Below, piece by piece: positions 47,801 to 62,054 of a stretch of 64,000 nucleotides of DNA. Positions within the stretch are counted from its first letter, which is position 1, and every line of letters starts with the position of its first letter. A program made the translations under genes and the position numbers. The notes beneath the pieces are model-generated. The model had not been told where the DNA came from. It saw nothing but the letters and a program-made list of their open reading frames with translations, and did not search any database. The DNA is from Perkinsus olseni. Lineage: Eukaryota > Perkinsozoa > Perkinsida > Perkinsidae. The stretch covers positions 72,001-136,000 of the forward strand of contig JABANP010000095.1 in assembly GCA_013115135.1 (NCBI GenBank). Direction: 5' to 3'.

Positions 47801-50044
47801 CTTCGTCTATTCTACCACTGCCGCCTTCTCGTTGCTGCTGCGATCGTTGTCATCAGGACGGGGTTCCGGAGACTATCGCCTCTCTGCGGAATGCCAATAT
47901 AACTGTGTGTATGATCACTGGTGACAAGAGAGAGACTGCAATCAACATTGCTAGGAGTTGTCGGCTTGTCACCAGTAAACAGAATGTGTAAGTCGGTTGA
48001 TGGGGGGGGTTGAAGCAAGTGATTAGGTGAAGTTTAGGTACACTATGATGAGCCAAAACAACATGTTCGGTGGTGGTAACTTCGTGCCAATCAGGAGCTT
48101 GCAGCAGCTTCTAGGTGAGACGGAGCGATGCTTTCTTTGATATCTTGTACTGCACAGTAGCTGGTCGTAGAAAAGGGATTCTCCCCTCACCCTGCCGGAT
48201 CTCTTTGGGGTAGTGCACTGAGACTTTCTAGCAATTCTAGGGGCCTCGGACTGAGTCCAGCATCCAAGAGCCGCTGCTCTAGTGGGATATGCTGTTGCCA
48301 CGCCTTCCACTGTTCTCTTGATGTATCGTCATGCGTTTTGCCCTCAGAGGCCAAAGAGCCGGCATTGGGAGTGGACACACCACTGGAGCCGGGCTCATTA
48401 GACGACCAGCAGGACGTCGATGATGATACAGACATGCTGCTAGGGCCCAACCCCCTAGCAATATGGGAGCTTACGGGGGAGGGTCAGGACATAGAAGACA
48501 AGATTCGCAACGAAAAACAGGTGGACAAAGCGGGGTCGTGTTTCCGGGGCTTCCTGTCCTGCTTTTGCTTTTGAACGGCTTCCGAGGTTGAGGTGGTTGC
48601 TGGATCCTTTTTCTCGGCCGTGCTCCAACTTTGCAGATGGCCATTTTCCCTTTTTTTCATCAGGCCAAGAGGCTCGTGTCGCGAACGGCTTCGAACGCGT
48701 CCCGACTCCCTGCGTCCCCGATGCGGGTTGCGTCAGCGCGCAGCGGATATAGCACTCCGGATGGGAACCCAACAGCAACTACTGAGAAATTCTCGCTAGT
48801 TATTGATGGTGCAAGTCTAGCCACTATTCTTGTGAACCCGACTAGCAGGAAGAAGCTGTTGGAAGTGCTCACCTACGGTCAATGCGAATCCGCGGTGTTC
48901 TGCCGAGTGAATCCCAAGCAGAAGGGAGAGATAGTTCATTTGGTTAAGGACAGTCTCGATAAGCGAGGCAGAGTGTTGGCGATTGGTGATGGTGCTAATG
49001 ATATCAATATGATACATCAAGCCCACGTGGGTGTTGGTATATTCGGTCAGGAGGGGTATCAGGCGGCGGGCACAGCAGATTACGCTATCAGTAGATTCGG
49101 TGACCTCTATCGTCTTATGTTCTTCCATGGTCGGATAAACTACGAGCGAAATACACATTTTATCAACTTCTTCATCTACAAGAATTTTGTATACACTCTG
49201 TGCCAGTTCTGGTTCGGAATTGTTTCCTTCTGGACCGGTCAGACCGTCTTTGAGAGTTGGTACGTCCTTACCTATAATTCTGTTTTCTGTCTGGCACCCC
49301 TCTTCATCGCGGCCCTCTTCGATAAGGATATTGATCCAGACTTGGATGCCCCAGCGCCCAAGGGGTGTGGTCGAATGCCTCATCCACCAGGCGTTACGGT
49401 CGGGGTGTGGTATGAGCAGATCGTACCTAAGCTTTATCATAGAACCAACCAGAACTACAACTTTGGCTCGAACATTCTCCTCAAGTGGATAGTGATCGGG
49501 ACCATTCAGTCCTTGGTTGCCTTCTACGCCGTATGGGGTTATTGGGGTTACACGGGCACACCTCTGATGAGTAACGGTCAGGTAGCCTCCTACTGGATGA
49601 TGTCAATTCTCCTCTACTCATTCATAATGGTGATGGTAACGACCCTCATATTCTACTATACTAGTAGAATGGACGAAGCTCTTCATCTTCTGTAATACTA
49701 TCCTGAACATAGTCATTTACGTTGCCTTCGTGTACATCTATGATCTATGGTTCGGCAGTGATGTCTATCGCCAAGCTGTGGCTACCACTGGTAACATCAC
49801 CTTCTGGCTCATCCTCCTTCTCATCACCTCTGCCTGTGTACTGCCAATAGTGGGTGCTGCTAAGCTTCGGCAGTTGACTGATCATGCGTACTTCTCTGAC
49901 CAGCTGCAGGAGAGAAGGGCTTCTTATAAACGGAAGACCCGCAGGGAGGACAGGAATCGGCGACGACGAGGAGGGCATCGTCACTCGACGGTGGGTGAGC
50001 CCGACGATGACCATTACGTGAACAGAGTAGATGCTGTAGTTTGA
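44820..50044 (+). CDS. P4-ATPase (phospholipid flippase) 1
   Basis: Moves aminophospholipids to the cytosolic leaflet, usually with a CDC50 partner. I start at 44820 ([20 protein letters not shown]) because this exon splices in phase into [19 protein letters not shown], the conserved pre-TM1 block. Then come TM1-2, the actuator with [10 protein letters not shown] (P4-type DGET), [20 protein letters not shown]3-4, the phosphorylation motif [66 protein letters not shown], and the hinge [18 protein letters not shown], followed by the remaining membrane helices and a basic tail. Exons between 48120 and 48600 are poorly resolved. A single extra base near 49674 breaks the last membrane segment frame. 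It is a tandem paralogue of the next gene. Confidence 0.85.
46512..46564 (+). repeat. intron with tRNA 3'-half-like sequence (flippase 1)
   Basis: This 53-nt intron contains GGTTCGATTCC at 46532-46542, a perfect tRNA T-loop/box B consensus, followed by CGGCAGCGGCA, which has the layout of a T-stem and 3' acceptor strand. The 5' half of a tRNA is not present, so it is not a gene. The same block occupies the matching intron of flippase 2. Confidence 0.6.
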
Positions 50045-50377
50045 GTAGTAGTAGTATTACGCTAGTTTGATCGTCCTCCCATCCTGTCATTGAGGGCCCT
50101 AGACGTTTAACTTTTTGTTGTTATGCTCTCGTCGTCTGTCTTCGTGGTCACTACCACCACCACAATGTGGAGGAGCTTCTCTGAACACTTGGTAATCTAG
50201 TAGCCGGTACTCCCTCCCCACATTGGTGATCGTATATATAGTTGATGCCTTTGGAGCAGGCCATGGCTCTTATAGGTGATTATGATGATAATGACGATGA
50301 TTGCGATATTGTTGGTAAATCTCTCAGTCTGTAGTAGTTCATCCTGGAGTATTTGTTCCTACTTGTCGGTCATCTGA
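50045..50377. other. intergenic between the two flippases
   Basis: About 0.33 kb, AT-richer, with runs of GTAGTAGTA and GATGATAATGA-type microsatellite. No coding or RNA feature was recognised. Confidence 0.5.
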
Positions 50378-53300
50378 ATGCAGCTTAGTATTGCGTTCAT
50401 TCTGACGCTCGCCGTACTGTCTGTTTCAGTAGTAGTCATTCTGCCTAGACCCCCTCAATGCCTTCATGGCGAGCCTCCATATCCAAGGTTATGGCGATTC
50501 ATCCCGCAACTTCGCCATCTTGTTGTTGGTAATACTACTAGTACGGACTAAGCATCCCGCCTTATGTCGTTGCTCCAGGTGAAAGCTCCCACCTGTACAG
50601 CAGTAATAGCGTATCAACACGGGAGTACACCTGGGCCACCTTCCTCCCGTTATCGATAATCTTCCAATTCCGGCGTCTGTCCAACTGCTACTTCCTCCTG
50701 GCCGCCGTCCTCGCCAATCTGCCCGACGTCGGTTCCCTCAATCCCCTTCGCTTCGGTCGCTCCGTTGATATTCGTGCTCATCGTCTCGGTCGGCCGAGAG
50801 TTCATCGAGGAATATCAGGCCTACTTGCGTGACAGGGAGATCAATCGTACCCTTGCCCTTGTCGTGCATCGAGATGGGCATCTAGTAAGGAGGCAATGGT
50901 CTGATATCCACCCTGGTGATATCGTCATTGTCAAAGAGCGTGAACATTTCCCTGCGGATTTGGTATTATTGCTCTCTTCGCACGCTGAGAACGCCAAGAC
51001 TGGGTCGGTGGCGTACATGGAAACGAGCAACCTGGACGGGGAGACTAACTTGAAGACGAGAGAGGCTCCTAAGTTGGTTGGAACGGTGCTAGCGACCAAC
51101 CCCTCGGCAGAGGGACGCAGGCCGGGCAGCGTCCAACTAGGTAGACTCGTTGCTTCTCTTGTCTTGTGAAGGTGTATCGCGCAGATATCGGTGGGCCTAG
51201 CAGCGAGGACGGACAGGCATCGCCGAAGGTTGTCGTTGAGGAGATCGCGGATACGCCTGTAGGCACTCTTCCGCTCGCTTGCTTCGGAGAATGTCTTCTC
51301 AGCTGATTGGAGATTCTACCAGTCTTATGAATGCGGACATTGTGAAGTTATCAGCGCTGGTCGGTAGCTTCTTCATCGACTGTGAAGCGCCCAGCACCGA
51401 CATGATGAAGTAAGCCGCCGGCACTGGAGCATTCACCACAGTTCCTCACCTGTGCAGATTCCAGGGTACTATTGCGACGGTATCCGATCACACTAGGTCG
51501 TCGGACAACACGGAGGCGGTATCTATTGACAATATGTGAGTTCTCAGCATCTCTGTTTCGGTAGGAGTATTCTATTCAGATTGCTGCGGGGATGCAGTCT
51601 ACGTAACACGCCCTGGGCTGCCGGGGTAGTTGTGTATGCAGGGAGTGAGACGAAGGCGATAATGAACAGTCGCGGTACTAGTAGCAGTGGTAGTAATAGC
51701 GGGTTTGAGGTGATGCTTGTCAGCTCACTCGATGGGACCACGCAAGCAGAGTACAGTGGACAAGGCCATGAACAAGTACGTGTTGGTATTGTTCATACTC
51801 CAAGCCGTACTCTGCGGTCTTGCTACTATATTTACCTCCACTTACCCACAGGCAGGAGAGGAAGACGGAGATACAGATCCACCTTGGTAATACCCTGCTG
51901 CCACCTCCCCGGGGGAGATAGTGAAATCTCGTATCTTACCGTGAGTCGTTGATTGACTGATGGAAACTTCGTAATGATATTCCCCTCAGTTCGTAATGCT
52001 GTAGTAAGTGTCTATGACCTTGTGTGTGGCAGGTATTTAGAAGGCTTGTCTTATCAATCGGAAGTGGTGACCTATATATCCTACTTCCTCCTGCTCAACA
52101 CTCTCATACCAGTCTCACTCTGGGTGAGTGTTGATGTCATCAAGTTCGCGCAATCCTATCTTATTGAGTGGGACCTACAGTTACACGATGAAAAACGGTA
52201 GTGCGGGAGAATTCTGTTCGTGAGGCCCCTGGTTCGATTCCCGGCAGCGGCATTTCTCTCAGGAATCTCCACGCTCGGTGTAATGCTAAGAACATGCATG
52301 AAGAGTTGGGTATGGTAACGCACGTGTTCTCCGATAAGACCGGTACGCTCACTTGCAACAAGATGGAATTTAAGGGCGCAGCGGTCGGAGGCAAAACGTA
52401 CTCTGAAGAGCTCCTAGAGGATAATTCCACGTTCTTGAGCACGGTCCGTGTGAGACGACGCACTCACTTCACCGACGTTCTTCCACCTTCTGCTGAGCTG
52501 GTCGGATGTTTCCAAAACGCTCTAGCCCAACACGACCCCAACTTGGAGCAGTTCCTACTTGGGCTAGCTATCAACCACTCCTGCCAAAGGGTGAGGGCTA
52601 AGCGTAGTGCGGTCGAGGATATGGACACTCCCAGAGGGGAGAAGACGGGCTGCTGCAACCCTTGCCTCTATCTGGGTCGCAAGAAGCTGGGCAGCTTCCG
52701 CTCTGCTACGACAATTGAGAAAATGCAAGAGAGCAAGACTGGGTTAGATTGCGAAGAGGGCCCCATATTGTACCAGGGGACTTCTCCCGACGAAAGTGCA
52801 CTAGTGGGCGCCGCCGCTGACTTTGGTTTCCAATTTATCGACCGGACGCCGTTATCAATCGAGCTCGATCTGCCGAGTGGTGCGACGAAGGAGTTCAAAG
52901 TGCTGCATGTGGTGGAGTTCACCAGTGAGAGGAGAATGATGAGCACCGTAGTCACGGACACTGGCCCAGGTACGCTCATGTCGGCAACACGCCAATGGTT
53001 ACCTGTCCGTACTTCAGATATCCCTGACAAAATTGTTTCCGTGTTTACGAAGGGTGCAGACAGCTCGGTGGTTGCCAGGTGTGTAGTGAACGCTGACGCT
53101 GTTCTGGACCGGACACTGGAGCACACAGAACAGATGGTCAAAAGCTTCGCTGAGAAGGGCTATCGTAGGCATACTCCCATCTGCTGTCTAGGAGCCTGGA
53201 TGGTCGTTGTTGCAGGAACGCTGTGTGTAGCCCATCGTGAGCTGCGGTTTAGTGAGTGGGAGGTCATCGCCAAGGAGCTGCACGAGGCGCAGGTTGGCGA

Positions 53301-55195
53301 TATGGCCTTCAGAGAGGAGACGGTGGCGAAAATCTGCGATGAAAGAATCGAAACTGGGTTAACCTTGCTTGGATGTACGGCAGTGGAGGACAAACTTCAA
53401 GTGAGCCCTCTTGCTATCTTGCATTTCCTCAACGGTGGGTGGTCAGGATGAGGTTCCCGAGACTGTGGAAGCCCTCCGAAACGCTGGTATAACGGTTGCG
53501 ATGATCACTGGTGACAAGCGGGAAACAGCCATCAACATCGCAAGGAGTTGCAATCTGATTAGTAACCCAGATAACATGTAATGATGGAACGATTTGGGCG
53601 AAGAGTGGTATGGCAAGTATTCAGGTACAGAGTTCTGTGTAGTCCACCAGACGGCAGTGGTGTAGGCAGCTGCGTTAGTCTCGCCACCATGCGTGTATCG
53701 GAGAGCAGCATACCTGGTAGTAGTCGCCGTACCATACCATCACCAGATCTCGCCCCAATACGCCTTCGTAGATGCCCGGAGTGCAAGAGAGGAAGGAGTT
53801 CAGTTCGTCGAGGAGCGGGTCGTCTGGGGACTCGTGGATGAGGAGGAGCAGACTGAGAAGGATCCATCCCTTTCTGTTGTGCCCGGAGCGCTTCCAGTAA
53901 GCTAACCGCCTGTCATGGGCGTTGCCGCTGTGCCTTCTGCTGAGCTTATCATTTCCAGGAGCAAGAGGCGCGACCTCGTCGCCTTGTACGTGGGATGAGT
54001 TTGGCGGTTGAATCCAAACCAGTCCCCCAGCCTGGCGCCTCCGGGCAGAAATATTCGGTGGTGGTGGACGGCGCCACCTTGCCGGCTATACTGCAGTCGC
54101 CTCCAAGCGCCGCTCGTCTCCGCTCGGTCATCAGCGACAAACACTGCGAGTCGGCCGTTTTCTGCCGAGTGAATCCTAAGCAGAAGGGGGATATTGTTAG
54201 GCTGGTGAAGGATGAGCTTCATGGTACAGGCAGAGTGTTGGCGATTGGTGATGGTGCTAATGATATCAATATGATACATCAAGCCCACGTGGGTGTTGGT
54301 ATATTCGGTCAGGAGGGGTATCAGGCGGCGGGCACAGCTGACTACGCTATCAGTAGATTCGGTGACCTCTATCGTCTTATGTTCTTTCATGGTCGATGGA
54401 ATTATGAGCGTACGACGCACTACATCAACTTCTTCATCTACAAGAATTTCCTCTTCACCCTGTGTCAATTCTACTTCGGTACTGCGTCACGATGGTCCGG
54501 TCAGACAGTGTATGATTCCTTCTACGTATTGGTCTACAACTCTGCCTTCAGCCTCCTTCCCCTCACTGTTGCGGCCCTCTTCGATCGTGATATCCATCCG
54601 GATCTGGACGGACCGAATGGGGATGGCCGAATGCGCCACCCGCCCAGTGTCACCACAGCCTCCTGGCGATACCAAATTATCCCCAAATTGTATCACCGCT
54701 CCGCTGCGAACTACAATTTCAATCCCTCGCGTTCTCTTCCACTGGATAGTAATAGGGACCTTCCAGTCTGTAGTGTGCTACTTCGGCGTCTGGGCCTTCC
54801 GCCAGTACTCCAATGCCTCTGTTGGAAGTCATGGCCTCAGCTCAGACCTGTGGATGGACTCTATTTCACTATATACGGTAGTGCTTGCATTGGTATCAGT
54901 GCTTATATTACAATATACCAGGGAATGGTCCTGGGTTCTAATCCTAGCAATGGTATTTTTTCAATTTCTCCTGTACATTGCTTTCACCTTCGGTTACAAC
55001 TCGGTTATGGAAGACGACGACGCCTCAGGTTACCTGCTGAGCGCCCTCGGTTCTGTCGGCTTCTGGCTGATTCTCCTACTCCTTGTGGTTGCCTGCTTCC
55101 TGCCTGCCTTCGCCCTCCACAAGTTGAAGCTCCTTTCCAGTCAAGTGCCGCTTGTTGATACTATTTTACAGCTTCGTCGCCGTCATAGTAACTAG
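50378..55195 (+). CDS. P4-ATPase (phospholipid flippase) 2
   Basis: Paralogue of the preceding gene. The first exon chosen here starts [20 protein letters not shown], a hydrophobic segment that flippase 1 lacks, and joins in phase to [19 protein letters not shown]; a later start is possible. Family motifs follow: [139 protein letters not shown], and six C-terminal membrane segments ending LQLRRRHSN. Two introns (52970-53017 and 53165-53215) are in frame and stop-free. Frame breaks occur at 50743-50746 (extra C) and about 54731 (extra base); both repair by one base to the paralogue sequence. Confidence 0.85.
52198..52262 (+). repeat. intron with tRNA 3'-half-like sequence (flippase 2)
   Basis: The intron just before the DKTGT exon carries GGTTCGATTCC at 52231-52241 followed by CGGCAGCGGCA, as in the equivalent intron of flippase 1, but the first 28 nt differ. 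The shared part is continuous with the near-identical exon that follows, so it was probably homogenised with it. Confidence 0.6.
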
Positions 55196-55409
55196 TGGTT
55201 TTAACAATGTAGTTCGAGATTTGTAAGATTGCCCTCCCCCATGCCTGCCATGTTGTCCACTCTCCTCATGGGTTGTCCAGATATCCGCCTTGGGTTGTGT
55301 TCTAGATCGCTCTAATGTCTTCCATCGTAGTGCTTTTCCCCATTTCTATCGCCGTTGACAAGACAGCGGTGTGCCTGCTGGCCAGTGACTATATTGTAAC
55401 AATAGTAGC

Positions 55410-56700
<1,291 letters not shown>

Positions 56701-56985
56701 GCTAACCACAGTCCAGGAAAGTCCGCTGTAGATACGCCCCATCACTGCTGCTTGTAGTCCGAATGATACACCAATAGTGCCCGCATTGCGTTCGAACTCT
56801 TCGTCAATTGTGAAGGCTTTCTGGAGGCGCAAATCAGCAGGTGGCGTTAGCCAGAGGTGGCCTGGTGAGGTGAACTCAGTTCCGAAGGCGAGAGGGTATT
56901 GTAGCCGGCAGCATCGGTGCCTGTTCTATGGGGCTTCTCGAAGGAGATACGGCTCGAAATTGTCAAAGTATCGAATCAGTTCAGC

Positions 56986-57661
56986 ATGAATAGTCCTGCC
57001 TCCCACGCTACGACAGCCTCCACAGAGGGTAGGAACGCTCAATACCCGTACCTTGCTCACTACCTACGAGTGCATCCTGACGCCTGTCATAGGGATGTCA
57101 TGGTGGTCGGTAGCAAGGACCGCTATTTCGGCCCTGAGCCTGTCTGCTGGGCGTGCCTCGGCCCCCACAAGACCTCAGTATGCCCTGGAAAGCGCTGTTT
57201 CCGATGTGCTCAAGTGGGCCATAGCTACGATCAGTGTGAGGTTGGTGAGTTCTGCACCTACTGTCGCAAATACGGCCATAAATCCCTGGCGACCTGCCCG
57301 GTCTACGTCTACCGTCAAACCCGCAATCCTGCTCTCCACGCTGGGCTCACGTGCTTTGCCTGCAACGCGAAAGGTCATGTGGAGTGTGGCGAGGTCGCGG
57401 GTCTCCAAGATTCTAAGGGAGACTTCCAATGTGATCACGGCAATCCTCGCCGGTACGACAGCGCAGGGGTCGTTCACTCAGGGAAACCCAGTAGCGCACT
57501 TGGCGGGCTTTCGGCAAGGCTTGAGCATATCCGCGACGGGCCAGTGGCACCGCGGGACTCCTGCTGCGGTGGGCTACACTAGAGGGAAGTACCCTGGGCC
57601 CTACACTAAGGCCAAGGACTGCCCACGTCCCCTACAGCATGCTTGCCAGTGTCGGGAGTGA
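56986..57661 (+). CDS. CCHC zinc-knuckle nucleic-acid-binding protein
   Basis: Four zinc knuckles follow a 60-residue start: CWACLGPHKTSVC, CFRCAQVGHSYDQC, CTYCRKYGHKSLATC and CFACNAKGHGDFQC. The last is complete only if a 39-nt in-frame intron (57379-57417, GTGGAG to CTAAG) is removed; read through, the His-Cys spacing is wrong. The pattern resembles AIR1/2, ZCCHC7 and CNBP-type RNA- or ssDNA-binding proteins. The C-terminus is unsure: the same frame stops at 57580-57582, while another frame with a richer ending (GYTRGKYPGPYTKAKD) stops at 57659-57661. It lies 285 nt after PP2A and just upstream of the channel gene. Confidence 0.65.
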
Positions 57662-57836
57662 GTGGTGCCCTAGTAGCTACAGTCATGCATGTGTGTACCA
57701 TTGGATGGTATCAGCCTACCACTGCTGTTGCGCAGCTAGTCGACGCCTAGTCCAGCTCAGCACGGGGTTCACCGTTGACCGAACTCGGAGTACCATCTTT
57801 CGGGCACATCGTCGTCATGTTAGCCTCTTCCAATTG

Positions 57837-60800
57837 ATGTCTCTTGAGAACCCCTTCGAAGCGAGGTATGATGAGTTTGCTCTCGAGCGAGACTCTAACA
57901 AGTTCCTAGGGGATAGTTCCTTCTGGAAACACTACGAAAAGATACCAGTAAGCAACCTGAGGCCGTCTCTGCCGCTGTTTATCAACCCCGAGCACTGTTA
58001 ACGAACTCGACCGTGGAAAATGATCTGTTCTCATCGCATCACAGGTTTCCCCCCAGCGTCCACAGCTTTAACCCATCGGTTCTCAGGTGCGCTTTGTGTA
58101 CAAGGCTGGGTCGATAGAGTACAGGAACCTCAAGCTCATGCTACTGGAGATGATATTCTACCTCTCGTTAGTTGCCTGTCTCACCGCTTTCCTGTAAACA
58201 ACTCTACACACGCGTACGGCAGGAGCTGAGGCCCTTTGAAGATACAACCACATCGATGCCTCTCTCGAGTACCAGGCTCCGGCAGCAGCAGGAGCAATAC
58301 TGGGGACAGTGTTCGTCAGAAGACCAGAGTGTGGGCTGTAGAATAGAAAAGGTTAAAGACGTTACATCCTTCTGGGAATGGTAGGCAGCAGACTGACAAC
58401 CGAACATCTTCAGGTGGGGCGAAGTAGTCTGGGCCAGGTACCGAGAGTCCCTCGTTCCCCTAGCGTTCAACGTCGTCGGCGACCAGAACCTTGTCCAGCA
58501 GGTGAAGGATCGGCTGCGTGTGCGCTGTGTAGATTTCCTTCATATCATCACACAGTCGTACACTTACACCATCATCGTCTGTGTGTCGATATCAGAACCG
58601 GAGCTAATCACCCCTTGGCAGGCCGTGATCCAGAGTAGATCGACGGACGACGACGCTTCGTCCGCAGCAGGAGAGTACCCATCATTGACTCCCGCCGTGA
58701 CCCCTCCAGAGGGTTGGCTCGACGGCATGCTAGCAGTCGAAGCATCCACGCCCACCGAGGCCGTGACGAATGATACCAGTCTCGACCTAGAGCTCCTGGG
58801 TATGGCGTGGGAGTGACGCTGCTTGAGACCATCCTCTCCCCAGGTCTCACCACTACCACCGCCATTCCAACAGCCACAGCTTCCACTACTACCCCGGCGA
58901 CGGGTAGTGCCCGAGTATTACCCCCACCGTCACCCGTGCCTGTTGTTTAGAACTCATCCTCGAGCCCTCGGTCCCTCGCGTTTGGCCCGAGCATGCCGCC
59001 ACGCTCTTTGTGCTCAACGAAGGTTTGACGGGTCTCTGTGAGCGAGTGGTACCAGCGCGCTCTATCAGAATCGATTGCCTGGAGGCCTCGCTACGTTGGG
59101 GATACGAAAACCAATATCCTCCTGGGGCCCATCAGAATACGCCAAGTTGCTGTTACTCCTCAGCGGGCTTGTGCGGTTCAAGACGATCTAGCCTCCGTCC
59201 ATTCGGTGAGTTCCTTGGAGCCGTGGTGCCTCGATGCTTCCTCACTGCAGGTGTGCTTCGGGCAGTGGTCCTCCAGTGACCAGTACAAGTTTAAAATTGC
59301 CAAGACCGGGACACCGGATCGGGTCAAGGATGCCTACATGTCCGCCCGCTGGTCGTTGCTGCGCCTTTCAAGCTGTACCACTGGACAGATGGCGGCCAAG
59401 GAACGAGACCCAACAGGGGGCTCTCATCATCGGCAATTATTCGGAGTATACCGGCGATGGCTACATCTTCGACTTGCCGGCAGACATCGTCCAAGCCTTC
59501 CGCGTGGGGCCCCTTCCTGTCCAGGTCGAGGAGAGCTCTGACGTGGCTATCAGGTTGCTGATGACCTGGAGGAGTGGGAGTGGTTGGATATGGCGACTCG
59601 TGCCATCATAATAGAGCTGTCAACCCTCAACCCCAGCATCAACATGGTCGTCAGCACTAGGCTGCTCTTCGAGTACAGTCCACGAACGCCTCCACAGAGT
59701 GTTTCCTTTACTCTTCACAGGTTCGGCCCCGATGGATCGGTCGGCGTCAAGCGAGAGCATACTCCTCTACCGGTCGATCAGATGTCATTGCCTGTAATTT
59801 CGTGGCGCAGCGGTCACGCCTGGCATGTCCGCTAGGTGATGCTCGACAGCGGAAGCTACCTCTCTCTCTTCGTCTATCAAATTGTCATCACCGGCCAGTT
59901 CCTGGCCTTCATGCTCTACTTCATCGCCAACCTCTACAGGACAGGTCTCGTCCGCTTTTTCACGTAGGGTCCCCGAATGCTCTGCAATGACAGCTGCTCC
60001 TGCCGCAGGTACATCTGGAACATCGTAGACTTCATTATTATTACTCTGTTCTTCACCTACCTCTCGGAACGGTTGAAGTTCCTCTCAGTCTTGGATGAGG
60101 AGCCCAGCCTCCGACCTGAACTCCTCCCACTGCCGCAAGCAGTTTTCATGCCGTCAGTCTGCTACAGTGTCTTCTCCTCACGCTGGGGTGGCCGGCTGGT
60201 CGTTCAGGTACTCTGTATTCCGCGATCCACTGATGAGCAGCCGCAACGCATTCTCCCTGCTCACCCTCATTGTCTGGCTCAAACTACTCAAGTATATGGT
60301 GGTGGTTGCCGCCTTCAGGCCATTCGTCAGGGTCATTGAACGCTGCATGTAGGGGGCCACAGCAATTGGCCGTCGTCACCCACCGCCAGATACGAGCTGC
60401 TTGTCTTAGCGCTGTTATGCATCGTCCTCCTTGCGGGACTGGCGGTGTCATTTCACGCCATTCTCGGATCAATAGTAATCCGTCCCCAGCCAGCGGTGAT
60501 CTCATCTCCCCTCCTAGGTAGACGACTTCACCTGGATACACGGCAGTTTCTACGCGCTCCTGTTCATGGTCGTGCGGGGACCAACAGACTTCAATATGCA
60601 GCGGATACTGCACGAGGAGCCTCAGTTGGGGAAGCTTCTTCTCATCATGTAGGGGCGATTTTGTCTTCAACTCCTTCTGCACCCTCGGCCTCACAGATAC
60701 ATAGTCCTCATCACCTTCCTGTTGATGGCCTTCTTCTTCGGGATTGTTCTTGATATTTACAGCGAACTGACGGTCCTCGCCAAGAACCCTGACCCTAGCG

Positions 60801-62054
60801 TGTTAAGAGAGAATCCTCAAAGACGAAACCCGATGGTGGCCTTCTTGTGAGCCTCTGTTGTAGTCTTCGGAGATCTTCATGTCAGCGTCACTCAGATTTA
60901 CATACTATTACAAGCTCCGAGGGGTGTCTCTCGTGCAAGATCTCGCCGATGAAGAGGAAGTCGGCGGACCGAACGATCAATGGATCGAGCTTCGAGCTCT
61001 TCCGGCCTGCCTAGTCGCAGCCTGGGAGAGGAAGAGGTTGGACTGGGCTTGGGAGTTGCCAGTCTATGGATCGTGTGATGTCCCAGACGGGAACTCCAAT
61101 ACGAGATTGAGGAGAGCATCGCGGAAAGAGAAGGAGAGGCCGCATTGAGGAACCTGGAATTGAACAGGCCTGCTCAGGGTTCAATATTCGGTGAGTCACT
61201 TGGTCGATTGAACAGAAGAAGGACTATCAGTTGGCAGCACGGATGTCGGAGAGAATCGTCGAGCATTCGAAGGTTAAAAGAAGACAGAGCACAATTCGCG
61301 GAGGAGCGTGAAGAAGCGTACAAGCTCGTGAAACAGGCAGATCACTGCGATGTACGCGTCTTCATGCAGTCGCTGCTGTTCTGTCACTTCAACCGACTCC
61401 GTCAGTGACTAGCCGCCACACGTCTCTGTCCCTCATCTGTGGTTTCAGAGAATTACGAGAGTTCAGCTGCAGAGGCTTCTGAACGACATGCCGGAACTCT
61501 GCGAGCTTGTCGGATGCGGGCGCGCGGTGGAAATCATCCGTCGATACAAGAGCGCTTACCACGACGAACGGGTCGAGGAGAGGATGCGACGTATAGCTCG
61601 AATGCAGGTCTGATCGAACTCGGTCACCAACAGCGAGTCCCGGATGAAGCGTCCCTGCTCGCCCATTCAGGAGACTATTTTCACAAAGATGGAGAAGCTC
61701 GGTGACAGAACCTCGAAGTTGAAATTTGATGCGGCCACCTCTATGGAATTGGTCAGCACTGAACTCAACGAGGCGATGACTGAGGCAGGGAAGCGGCAAG
61801 CGAGGGTCGAAAGAGACAAGTTCGACGACTCAGGCTCAGAGTGTATGGCGAGCAGACATGGCGGACGTGTTGGAGGGCATCAGCACCTTCAGCGAAACGA
61901 TGAAAGATTTGACGAGAAACATTGAAGAAGCGAGATTCCCTAGGGCTAGAGAGCTGCTGAGTTTAGGCATTTCTCGCAGGTTCAACTTGCCCATACACGT
62001 CTCGCAACGGAGTTGCAACTTGGGAAGCTGAACCTCGCCGATCAAGCTCCATGA
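57837..62054 (+). CDS. polycystin-2-like (TRPP) cation channel
   Basis: Many exons. TM1 is in LKLMLLEMIFYLSLVACLTA; the large extracellular TOP domain shows VTSFWEWW, VGDTKTNILLGPIRIRQV, FKLYHWTDGGQGT, YSEYTGDGYIFDLPAD and WLDMATRAIIIELSTLNPSI, the block that in PKD2 precedes TM2. Then TM2 (LFVYQIVITGQFLAFMLYFI), TM3 (YIWNIVDFIIITLFFTYL), TM4 (LIVWLKLLKYMVVVAAF), TM5 (LLVLALLCIVLLAGLAV), pore helix (GSFYALLFMVVRG) and TM6 (YIVLITFLLMAFFFGIVLDI). The C-terminal part is helical and coiled-coil (EIEESIAEREGEAALRNLEL; VEERMRRIARMQ) ending LNLADQAP, with no EF-hand recognised. PKD2 channels often act in cilia or flagella. Exons 58500-59000 are uncertain, and single-base frame slips occur near 59363, 59416 and 59558. 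Confidence 0.8.
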
